Shown here: one piece after another, positions 6,994 through 14,799 of the stretch
Layout: the number at the start of each line of letters is the position of its first letter
Numbering within the stretch: the first letter of the stretch is position 1
Source of the DNA: Streptantibioticus parmotrematis
Lineage (GTDB): Bacteria > Actinomycetota > Actinomycetes > Streptomycetales > Streptomycetaceae
Direction: 5' to 3'
NCBI RefSeq assembly: GCF_019890615.1
Contig: NZ_JAINVZ010000015.1
Coordinates: 1 to 64,000 of the forward strand
DNA length: 64,000 nucleotides
Made by a program: the position numbers and the translations under genes
The notes under the pieces: generated by a model
The model's input: only the letters and a program-made list of their open reading frames with translations
Told to the model about the DNA's origin: nothing
Database searches by the model: none

Positions 6994-8703
6994 ATGAACG
7001 TGTCCGATTCTAGTAATCCCTCCCCGCAGTCAGTTCCACCATCTCGTTCGGCAGCAGTTCTCCGGGGCGACATAAAGCTCACGGTCGAGCAGCAGGTCAT
7101 CCTCGACACCTGCTCGACCGGGCAGAACGTGGTGATTGAGGCAGGCGCGGGCACCGGAAAGACCAGCACGCTGAAGATGGCGGCCGCGGTGATGCACGGC
7201 CGCGGACTTTACATGGCGTTCAACCGGGCCATCGCTGGCGACGCTGCGGCCAGCTTCCCCGGGCACGTCACCTGCAAGACAGCCCACTCCTTAGCGTTCG
7301 CCGCGGTGGGCCGCACCTACAGGCGCGACGGGCGGCTCGGCGGGCCCCGGCAGCGCGCCGAGGACGTTGCGCAGATCCTCGGCATCCGAGAACCGCTCGC
7401 CCTTGCCTCCGGGAGCTTCCTGACCACCGCGCAGGTCGCGCGGCTGGCCCTGGGCATGGTCAGGAGGTTCACCTTCTCCGCGGATGACGGACTCACCCCT
7501 CACCACATGGTCAAGGTCCACCTGCCGGGCGAGGACGAGAAGGCCGCGCAAGCCGGACTGGCCGAAGCGCTGTTGCCCTACGCCCGGCGGGCCTGGGAGG
7601 ACATCACCTCTCCCCATGGACGCTTGAAGGTCGAGCACGACCACTACCTGAAGATCTGGGCCTTGACCCGCCCGTCCCTGCGCGCCGACTTCGTCTACCT
7701 GGACGAGGCACAGGACTCCAACCCGGTCGTCGCCCGGCTGGTGCGGGAGCAGTCCGCGCAGGTCATCGTGGTGGGCGACAGCAACCAGGCGATCTACGGG
7801 TGGCGCGGCGCGGTGGACGCGCTCGCTGACTGGCCCGCCCAGCGGCGGCTGCGGCTCACCCAGTCATGGCGCTTCGGCCGCATGGTCGCCGACGAGGCCA
7901 ACAAGTGGCTGACCGTGCTTCGATCCGACCTGCAGCTCACGGGCGCCCCCTCACTCGACACTGCCGTCGCGCCGCTGGAGCTTCGAGACGTCGATGTCGT
8001 GCTGTGCCGCACCAACGCCGAGGCCTTCCGCCAGGGCATGGAGGCACTCGCCGCTGACCACCGTCCCGGCCTGATCGGCGGCACTACGGACATCGCCACC
8101 ATGGCCCGGGCCGCGCTCGACCTGCAGAACGGCAAGCGCACCGGCCACCCCGAACTTCTCGCGTTCGAGAGCTGGGCCCAGGTCAAGGACTACGTCGAAC
8201 ACGACGACGCCGGCGCCGATCTGGCCGTCTTCGTCCGCCTGGTCGACACCTACGGAGCCCAGAGCCTGATCAACACCACCGAGCAGTTCGTCGAACCGGA
8301 CAAGGCCGACCTGGTCATCTCCACCGCTCACCGGGCGAAGGGGCGTGAGTGGAACCACGTGCGCATCGCCGGCGACTTCCGCGAGCCCACGTGCGACCCG
8401 AAGACCGGCGCACTCGGCACCATTCAGCGCCAAGAGGCCATGCTCGCCTACGTCGCCGTCACCCGGGCCCGCACCTGCCTGGATCGCCACGGCCTCGCCT
8501 GGGTCGACCCCTACGTCGGCAGCCCGTCACAAGGCTCCGTAGCGCCGTTCCATCGGACACTCGACATGCTCAAGAACCTCTACTCCGCGAAGTGCCACAC
8601 CTGCGGCAATTGGGTTCCTCGCGACCGTGGACGCGTCCGCAAGAACGGCCGCTCTTGGGTCACCTACTGTCAGTCCTGCGTGAACGCCGGATCGGCGTCC
8701 TGA
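6994..8703 (+). CDS. UvrD/Rep-like superfamily 1 helicase with C-terminal zinc finger
   Basis: A 569-aa DNA helicase. Walker A EAGAGTGKTS lies near residues 48-58, followed by YMAFNRAIAGDAA (motif Ia), TAHSLAF, the DEAQ box YLDEAQDSNP near 235, VVGDSNQAIYGWRG (motif III), LTQSWRFG (motif IV), VISTAHRAKGREW (motif V) and AYVAVTRAR (motif VI). The last 40 residues add CHTCG...CQSC, a likely zinc ribbon. The ribosome site AAAGGAG precedes ATG 6994. It is clearly related to the helicase segment inside the giant protein at 48990-64000 and shares stretches such as FVRLVD and STAH-K/R-AKGREW. A role in plasmid replication, transfer or repair is inferred. Confidence 0.93.
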   Translation: MNVSDSSNPSPQSVPPSRSAAVLRGDIKLTVEQQVILDTCSTGQNVVIEAGAGTGKTSTLKMAAAVMHGRGLYMAFNRAIAGDAAASFPGHVTCKTAHSLAFAAVGRTYRRDGRLGGPRQRAEDVAQILGIREPLALASGSFLTTAQVARLALGMVRRFTFSADDGLTPHHMVKVHLPGEDEKAAQAGLAEALLPYARRAWEDITSPHGRLKVEHDHYLKIWALTRPSLRADFVYLDEAQDSNPVVARLVREQSAQVIVVGDSNQAIYGWRGAVDALADWPAQRRLRLTQSWRFGRMVADEANKWLTVLRSDLQLTGAPSLDTAVAPLELRDVDVVLCRTNAEAFRQGMEALAADHRPGLIGGTTDIATMARAALDLQNGKRTGHPELLAFESWAQVKDYVEHDDAGADLAVFVRLVDTYGAQSLINTTEQFVEPDKADLVISTAHRAKGREWNHVRIAGDFREPTCDPKTGALGTIQRQEAMLAYVAVTRARTCLDRHGLAWVDPYVGSPSQGSVAPFHRTLDMLKNLYSAKCHTCGNWVPRDRGRVRKNGRSWVTYCQSCVNAGSAS

Positions 8704-8898
8704 CCCCACCGTACACACCACGCCGACGTCGGTGGTGTGGGTTCGGGGTGCTGGCAGGCGGCGGCGGGCGGCGGGGGTGGGGCCGCTGCGCGGCCCCTGG
8801 GTTGGTTGTGGTGGGGGTGGGTTGTTGGGTGCGGGTGGCCCCTCCCGGCGCGAGATTGTGAGGGGGTGCGGCGGACTGCGCGCAAGGTCGTCCCGGGG

Positions 8899-8933
8899 CC
8901 TTTTTCGCCGCTCCTTCGTCGCGGTGAAAAAGG
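8899..8933 (+). terminator. Hairpin in direct repeat 1
   Basis: CCTTTTTCGCCGC (8899-8911) pairs with GCGGTGAAAAAGG (8921-8933), with one G-T wobble, around loop TCCTTCGTC. The A/T runs at the stem base make it terminator-like in both directions. The same hairpin recurs at 14423-14457 in repeat 2. Confidence 0.55.
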
Positions 8934-9153
8934 TCCCGCTCCTCCCCTGCGCTTCGTCCGGCACCCCCTCAAAATCTCTTTTTGCCGGGAGGGGGCGGGG
9001 GGGGGACCCTCCCGGCTCGGCTGGTCGGGCGGCCGGGGCAGCCGGCCGGGCGCGGCCCGGTGGTGGGAAGGGGCACGCAGCGAGGTGGTGAGCACGAGCA
9101 CCCCGAGCAGGCCCGGGGCGAGTAATTCCTTGTGATTGATGGGGATTTGGGGG

Positions 9154-9189
9154 TTGACCTCCCCCGCCCCACACGGGTAGATTTACCTA
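9154..9189 (+). promoter_or_regulatory. Sigma-70-like promoter (copy A), possibly leaderless
   Basis: TTGACC at 9154-9159, an 18-bp spacer and TAGATT at 9178-9183 form a good housekeeping promoter. An ATG begins 6 nt after the -10 box, at 9189. Transcription could therefore start at or within 2 nt of it, producing a leaderless upstream ORF (MSTRGRASPPTPTT...) that overlaps the 9250 gene out of frame. The promoter is duplicated at 14678-14713. The -10 box and ATG spacing recur at 15810-15821. Confidence 0.65.
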
Positions 9190-9198
9190 TGTCAACAC

Positions 9199-9215
9199 GG
9201 GGCAGGGCAAGCCCC
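9199..9215 (+). ncRNA. Leader hairpin with AGGGCAA loop (copy A)
   Basis: GGGGC (9199-9203) pairs with GCCCC (9211-9215) around the 7-nt loop AGGGCAA. It lies about 10 nt inside the predicted transcript and 35 nt before the start codon of the 9250 gene. CACCCACCACC follows. Hairpins with the same loop but different stem sequences occur upstream of five other genes here. The role is unknown, possibly a protein- or ligand-binding leader. Confidence 0.55.
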
Positions 9216-9249
9216 CCGACACCCACCACCGACCGCGAGGAGACAGTTC

Positions 9250-10122
9250 ATGGAACTCGTTCCCATCTCCCAGCTGGGCGCAGAACTGCGCGCCCAGGCC
9301 CAACTGGACGTCCGAGTCACCGAGGGCGAACGGCAGTTGGTGATCGTCCTGCCGAGCAGCCTGGACCAGCTGTGGATCACGCCCGGCCATTCCAGCGGGC
9401 GGCCCCGGCTCTTCTGGCGGCGGCGCACCTTCCTCGGGACCGCGACCGACGAGTCCGGCTACCTGGACTGGACCGCCGACCCGGCCCCGCTGATCCACTT
9501 CGTCTTCAACTACGCCTACTCGCCTAGCCAAATCGCGCCCCAGTACCAGCGCGTCCTCGACGCCTTGCACGGACGAGGTCTCGACGCGAAGCTGGCGCAT
9601 GCCAAGGGGGGCGGCTTCCAGATCCGCATCGGGCTGCCGGACCTAACGTACCTGCTGATCGGCACCGGCAAGTCCCTTGCTCCCCGGCTGGAGCAAGTAC
9701 AGGGCTGGCACGTCGAGCACCACGGTCCCGAGGAGCACATCGCCGTCGTGTACGACTCGATGCCGCACAACCGCCCCCAGGGCGCGAGCCTCGGCGGCCC
9801 CCACGTTGACGTGATGGCCGATCACGTCGCCCGGTACGTCGCCAGCGTCATGGCCCGTTACGGAGGTCGTCACCCGCTCGGCGCGCCCGTCCGTCTCCAA
9901 CAGGACGCCACCGCCCCCGGCACCGTCGCATGGCTGCTTGAAGAACTGGTCCAACTCCCTTGCCATCAAGGCGAGTTGGACAACGACGGCGGCGCGCTGA
10001 TCACCATCGCGCGGCGTGACGGCAGCGATCCGGCAACGGTCGACGTCCCGGCCGTCGTCGTCAACCGGATCAGCGCCCTGCTGCTGTCCGAGGTCACCAA
10101 CTGCCAGATCTACGGCGGGTAG
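9250..10122 (+). CDS. Uncharacterised protein, first gene of the methyltransferase module
   Basis: A 290-aa soluble-looking protein without recognised motifs, signal peptide or membrane segments. The N-terminal third is rich in beta-strand-like and aromatic stretches (LDQLWITPGH, LFWRRRTFLG). The middle reads like an alpha/beta domain (YQRVLDALHGRGLDAKLAHA, then GGFQIRIGLPDLTYLLIGTG). The C-terminal half is helical and could be a separate dimerisation domain. CGAGGAGA lies about 8 nt before ATG 9250. It is preceded by the copy A promoter and leader hairpin and followed by a 13-bp AGGGCAA hairpin before the methyltransferase gene. Function unknown; co-location suggests an accessory role in the module. 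Confidence 0.75.
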   Translation: MELVPISQLGAELRAQAQLDVRVTEGERQLVIVLPSSLDQLWITPGHSSGRPRLFWRRRTFLGTATDESGYLDWTADPAPLIHFVFNYAYSPSQIAPQYQRVLDALHGRGLDAKLAHAKGGGFQIRIGLPDLTYLLIGTGKSLAPRLEQVQGWHVEHHGPEEHIAVVYDSMPHNRPQGASLGGPHVDVMADHVARYVASVMARYGGRHPLGAPVRLQQDATAPGTVAWLLEELVQLPCHQGELDNDGGALITIARRDGSDPATVDVPAVVVNRISALLLSEVTNCQIYGG

Positions 10123-10151
10123 CAGCTCCCGCCCCTACTGGCCGCTCCACC

Positions 10152-10184
10152 GTGCTGGGTCCGGAGGGCAACCGGACCCAGCAC
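10152..10184 (+). ncRNA. Leader hairpin with AGGGCAA loop (methyltransferase gene)
   Basis: A perfect 13-bp stem, GTGCTGGGTCCGG (10152-10164) with CCGGACCCAGCAC (10172-10184), closes exactly the 7-nt loop AGGGCAA. It lies in the 101-bp gap before the methyltransferase. The stem sequence is unrelated to copy A while the loop is identical, which indicates an RNA structure rather than a conserved DNA box. CTCCACCACC follows 9 nt later. Confidence 0.65.
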
Positions 10185-10223
10185 GCCGATCCCTCCACCA
10201 CCGAACGGTTGCAAGGACGGACC

Positions 10224-11621
10224 TTGAGTATCACCTTCACTGACATCTTCTGCGGCGCCGGTGGCGCCAGCACCGGCCTGGTCAAAGCGGGTTGGGAACT
10301 GAGATTGGCTGCCAACCACTGGCAGACCGCGATCGATACGCATTCGGCGAACCACCGCCAGGCCGAGCACGTGTGCGCCGACGTCTCGAACTACGACATG
10401 CGGCGCCTGCCGCGCACTGACGTGCTGTGGGCCAGCCCTATATGCACCGAAATCTCCCCTGCTGGGGGCCGCCGCCGCAGCAAGAAGGCCAGCGGGCTGA
10501 CCGAGGAGGAGCTGCGCTCGTTACCCGACGCCGCGTTCGAGCGGACCCGCGCGACCGCCTACGACGTCATCCGCGCGGTTGAAGTACACCGGTACAAGGC
10601 GGTGCTCATCGAGAACGTCACCGAGTTCGCCACCGACTGGATCCTGTTCGACTGGTGGCTGAGCGGCATGGTCAAACTGGGTTACAACTACCAGATCGTC
10701 TGCGTCAGCTCCGCGCACATCGGCGGCGAGCTCAACCCGGCCGCCCCACAGTGGCGGGACCGCCTCTACATCGTCTTCACCTGGGTCGGCATGCGCCTAC
10801 CCGACGTCACCCCGCGGCCCCCGGCCCGGTGCGAAGAGTGTGACGAGGACGTGTACGCGCAGCAGACCTGGCGCCCCGGCCACGCAGAGACTCGCATCGG
10901 CAAATACGGCCAGCAGTACGACTACACGTGCCCGAACCACGACACCGCCGTGATCGTCGAGCCCTACATCCGGCCCGCCTCCGACATCATCGACTGGACG
11001 AACCTGGGCACTCGGATCGGGGACCGCAGGCGCCCCCTGGCACCCACGACCATGGACCGCATCGCGGCCGGTCTGGAGATGTTCCCCGACGATCCCTCGG
11101 TCGTCACCATCAACCACGGCGGGCACGACGGCCGCGCCTTCCGCCCCGACCTCACCCCCCTGCCGTCGCGCACCGTCAAGATCGGCGAAGGGCTCGTCGT
11201 CCCGCCCGGCGCCTGCCCGCACGACAGCACGGCGGACCTGGCCGCCCCGCCCTTCATCGTCGAGTTCCGCAACCACGCCACCGCTGAGCGCGTGGACCGG
11301 CCTCTGGCCACCGTCACCGCGGGCGGCAACCACCACGGCCTGGTGATCCCCTTCCGGAAGGGCTCGACCCCGAAAGTGACCAGCGAGCCGCTGCACACCC
11401 TGTCCACCCGCGACTCCGCTGGTCTGCTACGCCCGGCGGTGAAGATCGAGGACTGCCACTTCCGGATGCTCCAGTGGCGCGAGCAGATGAGCGCCCAGCG
11501 CTTCCCCGAGACCTACATCGTCAAGGGCCGTAGCAAGGCCGAGCGGACCATGCAGGCCGGAAACGCCGTCAGCTGCAACGTCCCACAGTGGCTGGGCCAT
11601 GCCGTCAGCGCCGTCCTGTAG
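10224..11621 (+). CDS. DNA (cytosine-5) methyltransferase, orphan
   Basis: A 465-aa C5-cytosine methyltransferase transferring a methyl group from S-adenosylmethionine to DNA. Motif I is TDIFCGAGGASTG at residues 6-18. Motif IV is SPICTEISPAG near 71-81, with Cys in place but Ile instead of the usual Pro-Cys-Gln context. Motif VI has ENVTEF near 130, motif VIII PQWRDRLYIVF near 175, and motif X AGNAVSCNV near the C-terminus. The start is chosen at TTG 10224, preceded by AAGGA and giving LSITFTDIFCGAGG. Further upstream the frame runs through the hairpin. No restriction endonuclease is recognised beside it, so it is an orphan, of a type frequent on actinophages and plasmids (self-protection or regulation). 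Confidence 0.9.
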   Translation: MSITFTDIFCGAGGASTGLVKAGWELRLAANHWQTAIDTHSANHRQAEHVCADVSNYDMRRLPRTDVLWASPICTEISPAGGRRRSKKASGLTEEELRSLPDAAFERTRATAYDVIRAVEVHRYKAVLIENVTEFATDWILFDWWLSGMVKLGYNYQIVCVSSAHIGGELNPAAPQWRDRLYIVFTWVGMRLPDVTPRPPARCEECDEDVYAQQTWRPGHAETRIGKYGQQYDYTCPNHDTAVIVEPYIRPASDIIDWTNLGTRIGDRRRPLAPTTMDRIAAGLEMFPDDPSVVTINHGGHDGRAFRPDLTPLPSRTVKIGEGLVVPPGACPHDSTADLAAPPFIVEFRNHATAERVDRPLATVTAGGNHHGLVIPFRKGSTPKVTSEPLHTLSTRDSAGLLRPAVKIEDCHFRMLQWREQMSAQRFPETYIVKGRSKAERTMQAGNAVSCNVPQWLGHAVSAVL

Positions 11622-11631
11622 CCATCCTTCC

Positions 11632-11659
11632 GGGCCGCCCTGTCGAGGCGGGGCGGCCC
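11632..11659 (+). terminator. 9-bp GC hairpin after the methyltransferase gene
   Basis: GGGCCGCCC (11632-11640) pairs perfectly with GGGCGGCCC (11651-11659) around a 10-nt loop. It begins 11 nt after the methyltransferase stop and may terminate or attenuate transcription into the next gene. Confidence 0.5.
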
Positions 11660-11687
11660 CTGACCCGCTCCGAGGAGATGACCTCTC

Positions 11688-12122
11688 GTGCGAGCGTTCC
11701 ACCCCCGCCACCCGCCGAAGACGGCCACCGCCGCCGCCATCCGCACCCACCTCGAATCGAAGGGCTGGACTCTGGCCACCGTCGGCGGCCGCGAGTGCCG
11801 GCTCAACGAGGCTCCCGAGTCCGGCCACTTCACCGTCCAGGACGAAGATCACGACGGTACCCCGGCCGTGATCCTGATCTGCTTCACCGACGAATACGTC
11901 TACGACCTCTACAGCATGGTCGAGCAGCTGAAGGAAGCCGGATATGCCAGCGAGAGTCTGCCGTTCGCCGACGCGAGGCTCATCCGCGTCGCGACCAGTC
12001 AGGAGATCGCCGACCGCGCGGTCCACCAGACCCGGCGCGTCGCGTCGGTCCTCGCCGCGATCCTCCCGGAGCGGCCCAGGCAGCCTAACGAGCTGCCGCC
12101 GCTGCCCGACGCCCTGTTCTGA
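11688..12122 (+). CDS. Uncharacterised 144-aa protein
   Basis: A small soluble protein with a compact alpha/beta look. TAAAIRTHLESKGWTLATVG suggests a helix then strand. VILICFTDEYVYDLYSMVEQ and LPFADARLIRVAT follow, then a helix and a proline-rich tail. No catalytic motif is recognised. The start is GTG 11688, with GAGGAG about 10 nt upstream. It lies 66 bp after the methyltransferase and 94 bp before the next gene in the same direction, and it is the one gene of the module without an AGGGCAA-type leader. Function unknown. Confidence 0.65.
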   Translation: MRAFHPRHPPKTATAAAIRTHLESKGWTLATVGGRECRLNEAPESGHFTVQDEDHDGTPAVILICFTDEYVYDLYSMVEQLKEAGYASESLPFADARLIRVATSQEIADRAVHQTRRVASVLAAILPERPRQPNELPPLPDALF

Positions 12123-12140
12123 CCATCACGACTCCAGCCG

Positions 12141-12169
12141 CGCTCGCAGGGAGGGCAACCCCGCGGGCG
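12141..12169 (+). ncRNA. Leader hairpin with AGGGCAA loop (12217 gene)
   Basis: An 11-position stem pairs CGCTCGCAGGG (12141-12151) with CCCCGCGGGCG (12159-12169) around exactly AGGGCAA. Nine pairs are Watson-Crick, one is a wobble and one is an A-C mismatch. The stem differs from the other copies, so pairing is maintained while the sequence is not. CCCACCACT lies 30 nt downstream, before the AAGGAG ribosome site. Confidence 0.6.
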
Positions 12170-12216
12170 AATGCCACCGAGCCGGCTGGTCCCACCACTA
12201 CACGAAGGAGAACCTT

Positions 12217-13086
12217 GTGACCCCGTTCAGCACGGGCGTGCGACGCATCGTGGGCAGCCTCACCGCTGACACCTTGCGCATGATGACTGGCATCGAAACC
12301 GCGTGCCAACGCCGCGCCGTCCGTTCCTTGCGCGCCGCCCTGGCGGACCGCGCAGCCACAGCCATCGTCACGGCAGACCTCATTCACACCGAGCTGCGCT
12401 GGTACGAGCCGACCGGAGTGAGGGGCATGGCCCTGATCATTCGTATGGAGGGGCGCACCAACGTCGATCTGTGGTTTACCGGCCTTGGGGCTGAACCCGC
12501 CGAAGCTCTGCTGCGCGCTGGCGAAGGTAGGGACAACGATCTGACCATCAACGATGGAGAGCTGGTGCTTGTCCTCGGCAACCACTCCGTCGCCGAGGCC
12601 ACCGAGCTTCTCTCCGCGTACGTCCGCGCCACCACACCCACTCGCGTCGATGTCGCCCGTGCTGCCCATGGCTCCACCCAACACGAGCTCATCGCGGCCC
12701 TTGAGGAGGAGCTGATCCGGCGCGCCACCGCCTACTACCCCGGGGCCGCCTGGTTGGTCGTGGATTCCGCGCGTTGGTCCGAGACCTGGGGCGAGTCGGA
12801 GGTCGAGCTGCGAGCGGTGATCGACGCCGACGGCAAGGTTCTGCACGAGCACCAGGACTGCCAGGAGGGCGGTAGGCACCCGGACGGTAGCCGCCACACC
12901 GAGTGGGGTTGCGTCGTCGACCGCCTGCTGACGGAACTCGCTGATCTGGACGGAATCGGCGGTTGGCCGGAGGCGTGCCGGACCACTCAGTGGTGCGAGC
13001 TGCGCGCCGTGCCGCTGACACCCGAGGCCGCTACGAAGGACTGCCGTTACCCGCACGACGGACACGAGGAGTGGGACGAGGTGTAA
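12217..13086 (+). CDS. Uncharacterised 289-aa protein
   Basis: GTG 12217 is chosen because AAGGAG stands 8 nt upstream; the open frame extends further 5' only as noise. The protein begins with a helical stretch (TADTLRMMTGIETACQRRAV). A strand-rich segment follows (MALIIRMEGRTNVDLWFTGL), then an acidic, mixed C-terminal domain with scattered His and Cys (HEHQDCQEGGRHPDGSRHTE, and ATKDCRYPHDGHEEWDEV). A zinc site is conceivable but no known motif fits. No signal peptide or membrane helix. Fourth gene of the repeat-bounded module; function unknown. Confidence 0.7.
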   Translation: MTPFSTGVRRIVGSLTADTLRMMTGIETACQRRAVRSLRAALADRAATAIVTADLIHTELRWYEPTGVRGMALIIRMEGRTNVDLWFTGLGAEPAEALLRAGEGRDNDLTINDGELVLVLGNHSVAEATELLSAYVRATTPTRVDVARAAHGSTQHELIAALEEELIRRATAYYPGAAWLVVDSARWSETWGESEVELRAVIDADGKVLHEHQDCQEGGRHPDGSRHTEWGCVVDRLLTELADLDGIGGWPEACRTTQWCELRAVPLTPEAATKDCRYPHDGHEEWDEV

Positions 13087-13228
13087 TCGGCACGCCTTGG
13101 GGGGTGGGCCCGCGTCGGGCTCATCCCCGCCACGACCCGCGCCGCCTTCGCTGACCACCACGGCCCGGATGAACGAAAAGCGGGTCGGCGGTTACGAGCC
13201 GAAGCTCGTACCAGCCCCGCCGAAGCGT

Positions 13229-13249
13229 GCTGGCTCGGGCAAAACCGCC
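13229..13249 (+). ncRNA. Weak leader hairpin with CGGGCAA loop (13344 gene)
   Basis: The loop variant CGGGCAA (13236-13242) is flanked by GCTGGCT and AACCGCC, of which about five of seven positions can pair. CTTCTCCACCACC follows, as in the better copies. The sequence pattern fits the family, but the stem is poor. It lies about 100 nt before the start codon. No gene is seen in the rest of 13087-13343. Confidence 0.3.
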
Positions 13250-13343
13250 GACCCTTCTCCACCACCAACGACGAGGCCGCAACAGGACTCCCGCTGGCAG
13301 TCTCCATCAGTGTACGGCGGGAATACGGCAGGATGGCACCACG

Positions 13344-14222
13344 ATGACTACGACGAGAGAGCAGTTCGAGCAGCGGCTCGCCGCGCTGCGCGACCCCTGG
13401 GTAACCCGCAGACAGTTGGAGCACCTCGCCGGCGTCACCCCGAAGACGATCCGCAACTGGCTCCAGGTCCATCCCGTCCCCGAGGGGAAGACCCAGACCG
13501 GCCCTCGCAGCACCCAACTCATCGACAAGCAGACAGCGGTCGAGTGGGCGCGCGCGCGACTCTTCGGCGACAAGGAAGGGATCTCAGAAACGCCGTCCGG
13601 CCCGCGGTTGGCGGCCGAACGACGCCCCATGACGCACGCTCCCGGTGAACGGTGGCGCCGTGTCGACATCGCCCGGCTTCGCGGCGTGACCTCCGGGGCC
13701 ATCGGCAACCTGGCCCAGACGTACGCGGATCACCCGAGTCACCCCTTCCCACCCGCCGAAGAGGACCGCACCCGGGACGCAGCCGCCGTCGCCGCCTGGT
13801 TCGCCTGGTACGACGCCGAGCGCCCCGGTTACAGCGGGAAGCGGGCAGTTCCCGCGGACACCGCGCGAGCACTGGTTGGGAGGGTCGCCGAGGTTGCCGA
13901 ACTGCTGCGAACCGCCGTCAGCGAGGGCGCTGATCTGACCACCAAGAGCGTCGCGGCACGATTGGAGGTGTCACCCGACGTCGCCGCCCGCTACCTGTCG
14001 CAGGCAGCCGAGGTGGTGATGCCTGATCACGGACTGATCGCGCGCAGGCACATTCCCGAGCTGTTCCCGGCCACCGTGCGCGACCAGATGACCCCACTCC
14101 AGCAGCGCGAGCGCGTCAAAACACTGTTGCGGCGCCGCACAGCGCCGGAACCCGTCCTTGTCGTCGGTGGCACGGAGTACTTCTGGCGCCAAGAGGTGGA
14201 GACTCTGGTGACGTCGGCCTGA
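13344..14222 (+). CDS. HTH-containing protein of unknown function
   Basis: A 292-aa soluble protein. Residues about 18-48 (VTRRQLEHLAGVTPKTIRNW) form a MerR-like or excisionase-like HTH. Near residue 100, RWRRVDIARLRGVTSGAIGN looks like a second HTH, and near 198 LTTKSVAARLEVSPDVAARY a third. Three DNA-binding units spread over one chain suggest a regulator or DNA-organising protein. ATG 13344 has AGGA 10 nt upstream. It is the last gene before direct repeat 2, so it closes the repeat-bounded module and is a candidate regulator of it (inference from position). Confidence 0.7.
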   Translation: MTTTREQFEQRLAALRDPWVTRRQLEHLAGVTPKTIRNWLQVHPVPEGKTQTGPRSTQLIDKQTAVEWARARLFGDKEGISETPSGPRLAAERRPMTHAPGERWRRVDIARLRGVTSGAIGNLAQTYADHPSHPFPPAEEDRTRDAAAVAAWFAWYDAERPGYSGKRAVPADTARALVGRVAEVAELLRTAVSEGADLTTKSVAARLEVSPDVAARYLSQAAEVVMPDHGLIARRHIPELFPATVRDQMTPLQQRERVKTLLRRRTAPEPVLVVGGTEYFWRQEVETLVTSA

Positions 14223-14677
14223 AGGTGAGTTGTGCCGTTGTCGCTCCGGGTGTCGGTGGTGTGGGTTCGGGGTGCTGGCAGGCGGCGGCGGGCGGCGGGG
14301 GTGGGGCCGCTGCGCGGCCCCTGGGTTGGTTGTGGTGGGGGTGGGTTGTTGGGTGCGGGTGGCCCCTCCCGGCGCGAGATTGTGAGGGGGTGCGGCGGAC
14401 TGCGCGCAAGGTCGTCCCGGGGCCTTTTTCGCCGCTCCTTCGTCGCGGTGAAAAAGGTCCCGCTCCTCCCCTGCGCTTCGTCCGGCACCCCCTCAAAATC
14501 TCTTTTTGCCGGGAGGGGGCGGGGGGGGGACCCTCCCGGCTCGGCTGGTCGGGCGGCCGGGGCAGCCGGCCGGGCGCGGCCCGGTGGTGGGAAGGGGCAC
14601 GCAGCGAGGTGGTGAGCACGAGCACCCCGAGCAGGCCCGGGGCGAGTAATTCCTTGTGATTGATGGGGATTTGGGGG

Positions 14678-14713
14678 TTGACCTCCCCCGCCCCACACGG
14701 GTAGATTTACCTA
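14678..14713 (+). promoter_or_regulatory. Sigma-70-like promoter (copy B)
   Basis: TTGACC at 14678-14683 and TAGATT at 14702-14707 with an 18-bp spacer, identical to copy A. The ATG at 14713 sits 6 nt after the -10 box. Here it is in frame with the 14800 gene, so a leaderless transcript could give that protein a 29-residue N-terminal extension. Confidence 0.65.
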
Positions 14714-14722
14714 TGTCAACAC

Positions 14723-14739
14723 GGGGCAGGGCAAGCCCC
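14723..14739 (+). ncRNA. Leader hairpin with AGGGCAA loop (copy B)
   Basis: Identical to copy A at 9199-9215 because it lies inside the direct repeat. It precedes the 14800 gene by about 60 nt. Confidence 0.5.
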
Positions 14740-14799
14740 CCGACACCCACCACCAATCGGGTGCGAAAAGCGCTCGACAAGTCAGGAAAGGGGATGCGC

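Larger units (their letters stand above)
8728..9230. repeat. 503-bp direct repeat, copy 1
   Basis: Compared by eye, this stretch is identical to 14252-14754 at a constant offset of 5524 bp. It begins just after the helicase gene and ends 19 bp before the next start codon. It contains G-rich tracts (one run of nine G), a 13-bp hairpin, a sigma-70-like promoter and a leader hairpin, so it is an intergenic terminator-promoter-leader cassette. I see no credible gene in it. The long G-rich open frames it contains are compositional. Confidence 0.9.
14252..14754. repeat. 503-bp direct repeat, copy 2
   Basis: By eye a base-for-base copy of 8728-9230 in the same orientation. It includes the nine-G run, the hairpin at 14423-14457, the promoter and the AGGGCAA leader. 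It starts 29 bp after the stop of the 13344 gene and ends 45 bp before the next chosen start. Lack of divergence implies recent duplication or ongoing gene conversion. Recombination between copies would release a 5524-bp circle. Confidence 0.9.

Noticed and set aside
8527-9174. Long open frames within the 503-bp repeats
   Set aside because: They encode only Pro/Arg/Gly-rich repeats, and they span the hairpin, promoter and leader; identity between copies is at DNA level over non-coding features.
11588-12088. ATG at 11679 with a better-placed GAGGAG as start of another gene
   Set aside because: The resulting frame is Arg/Pro-rich shadow sequence; the 144-aa frame from GTG 11688 has normal composition.
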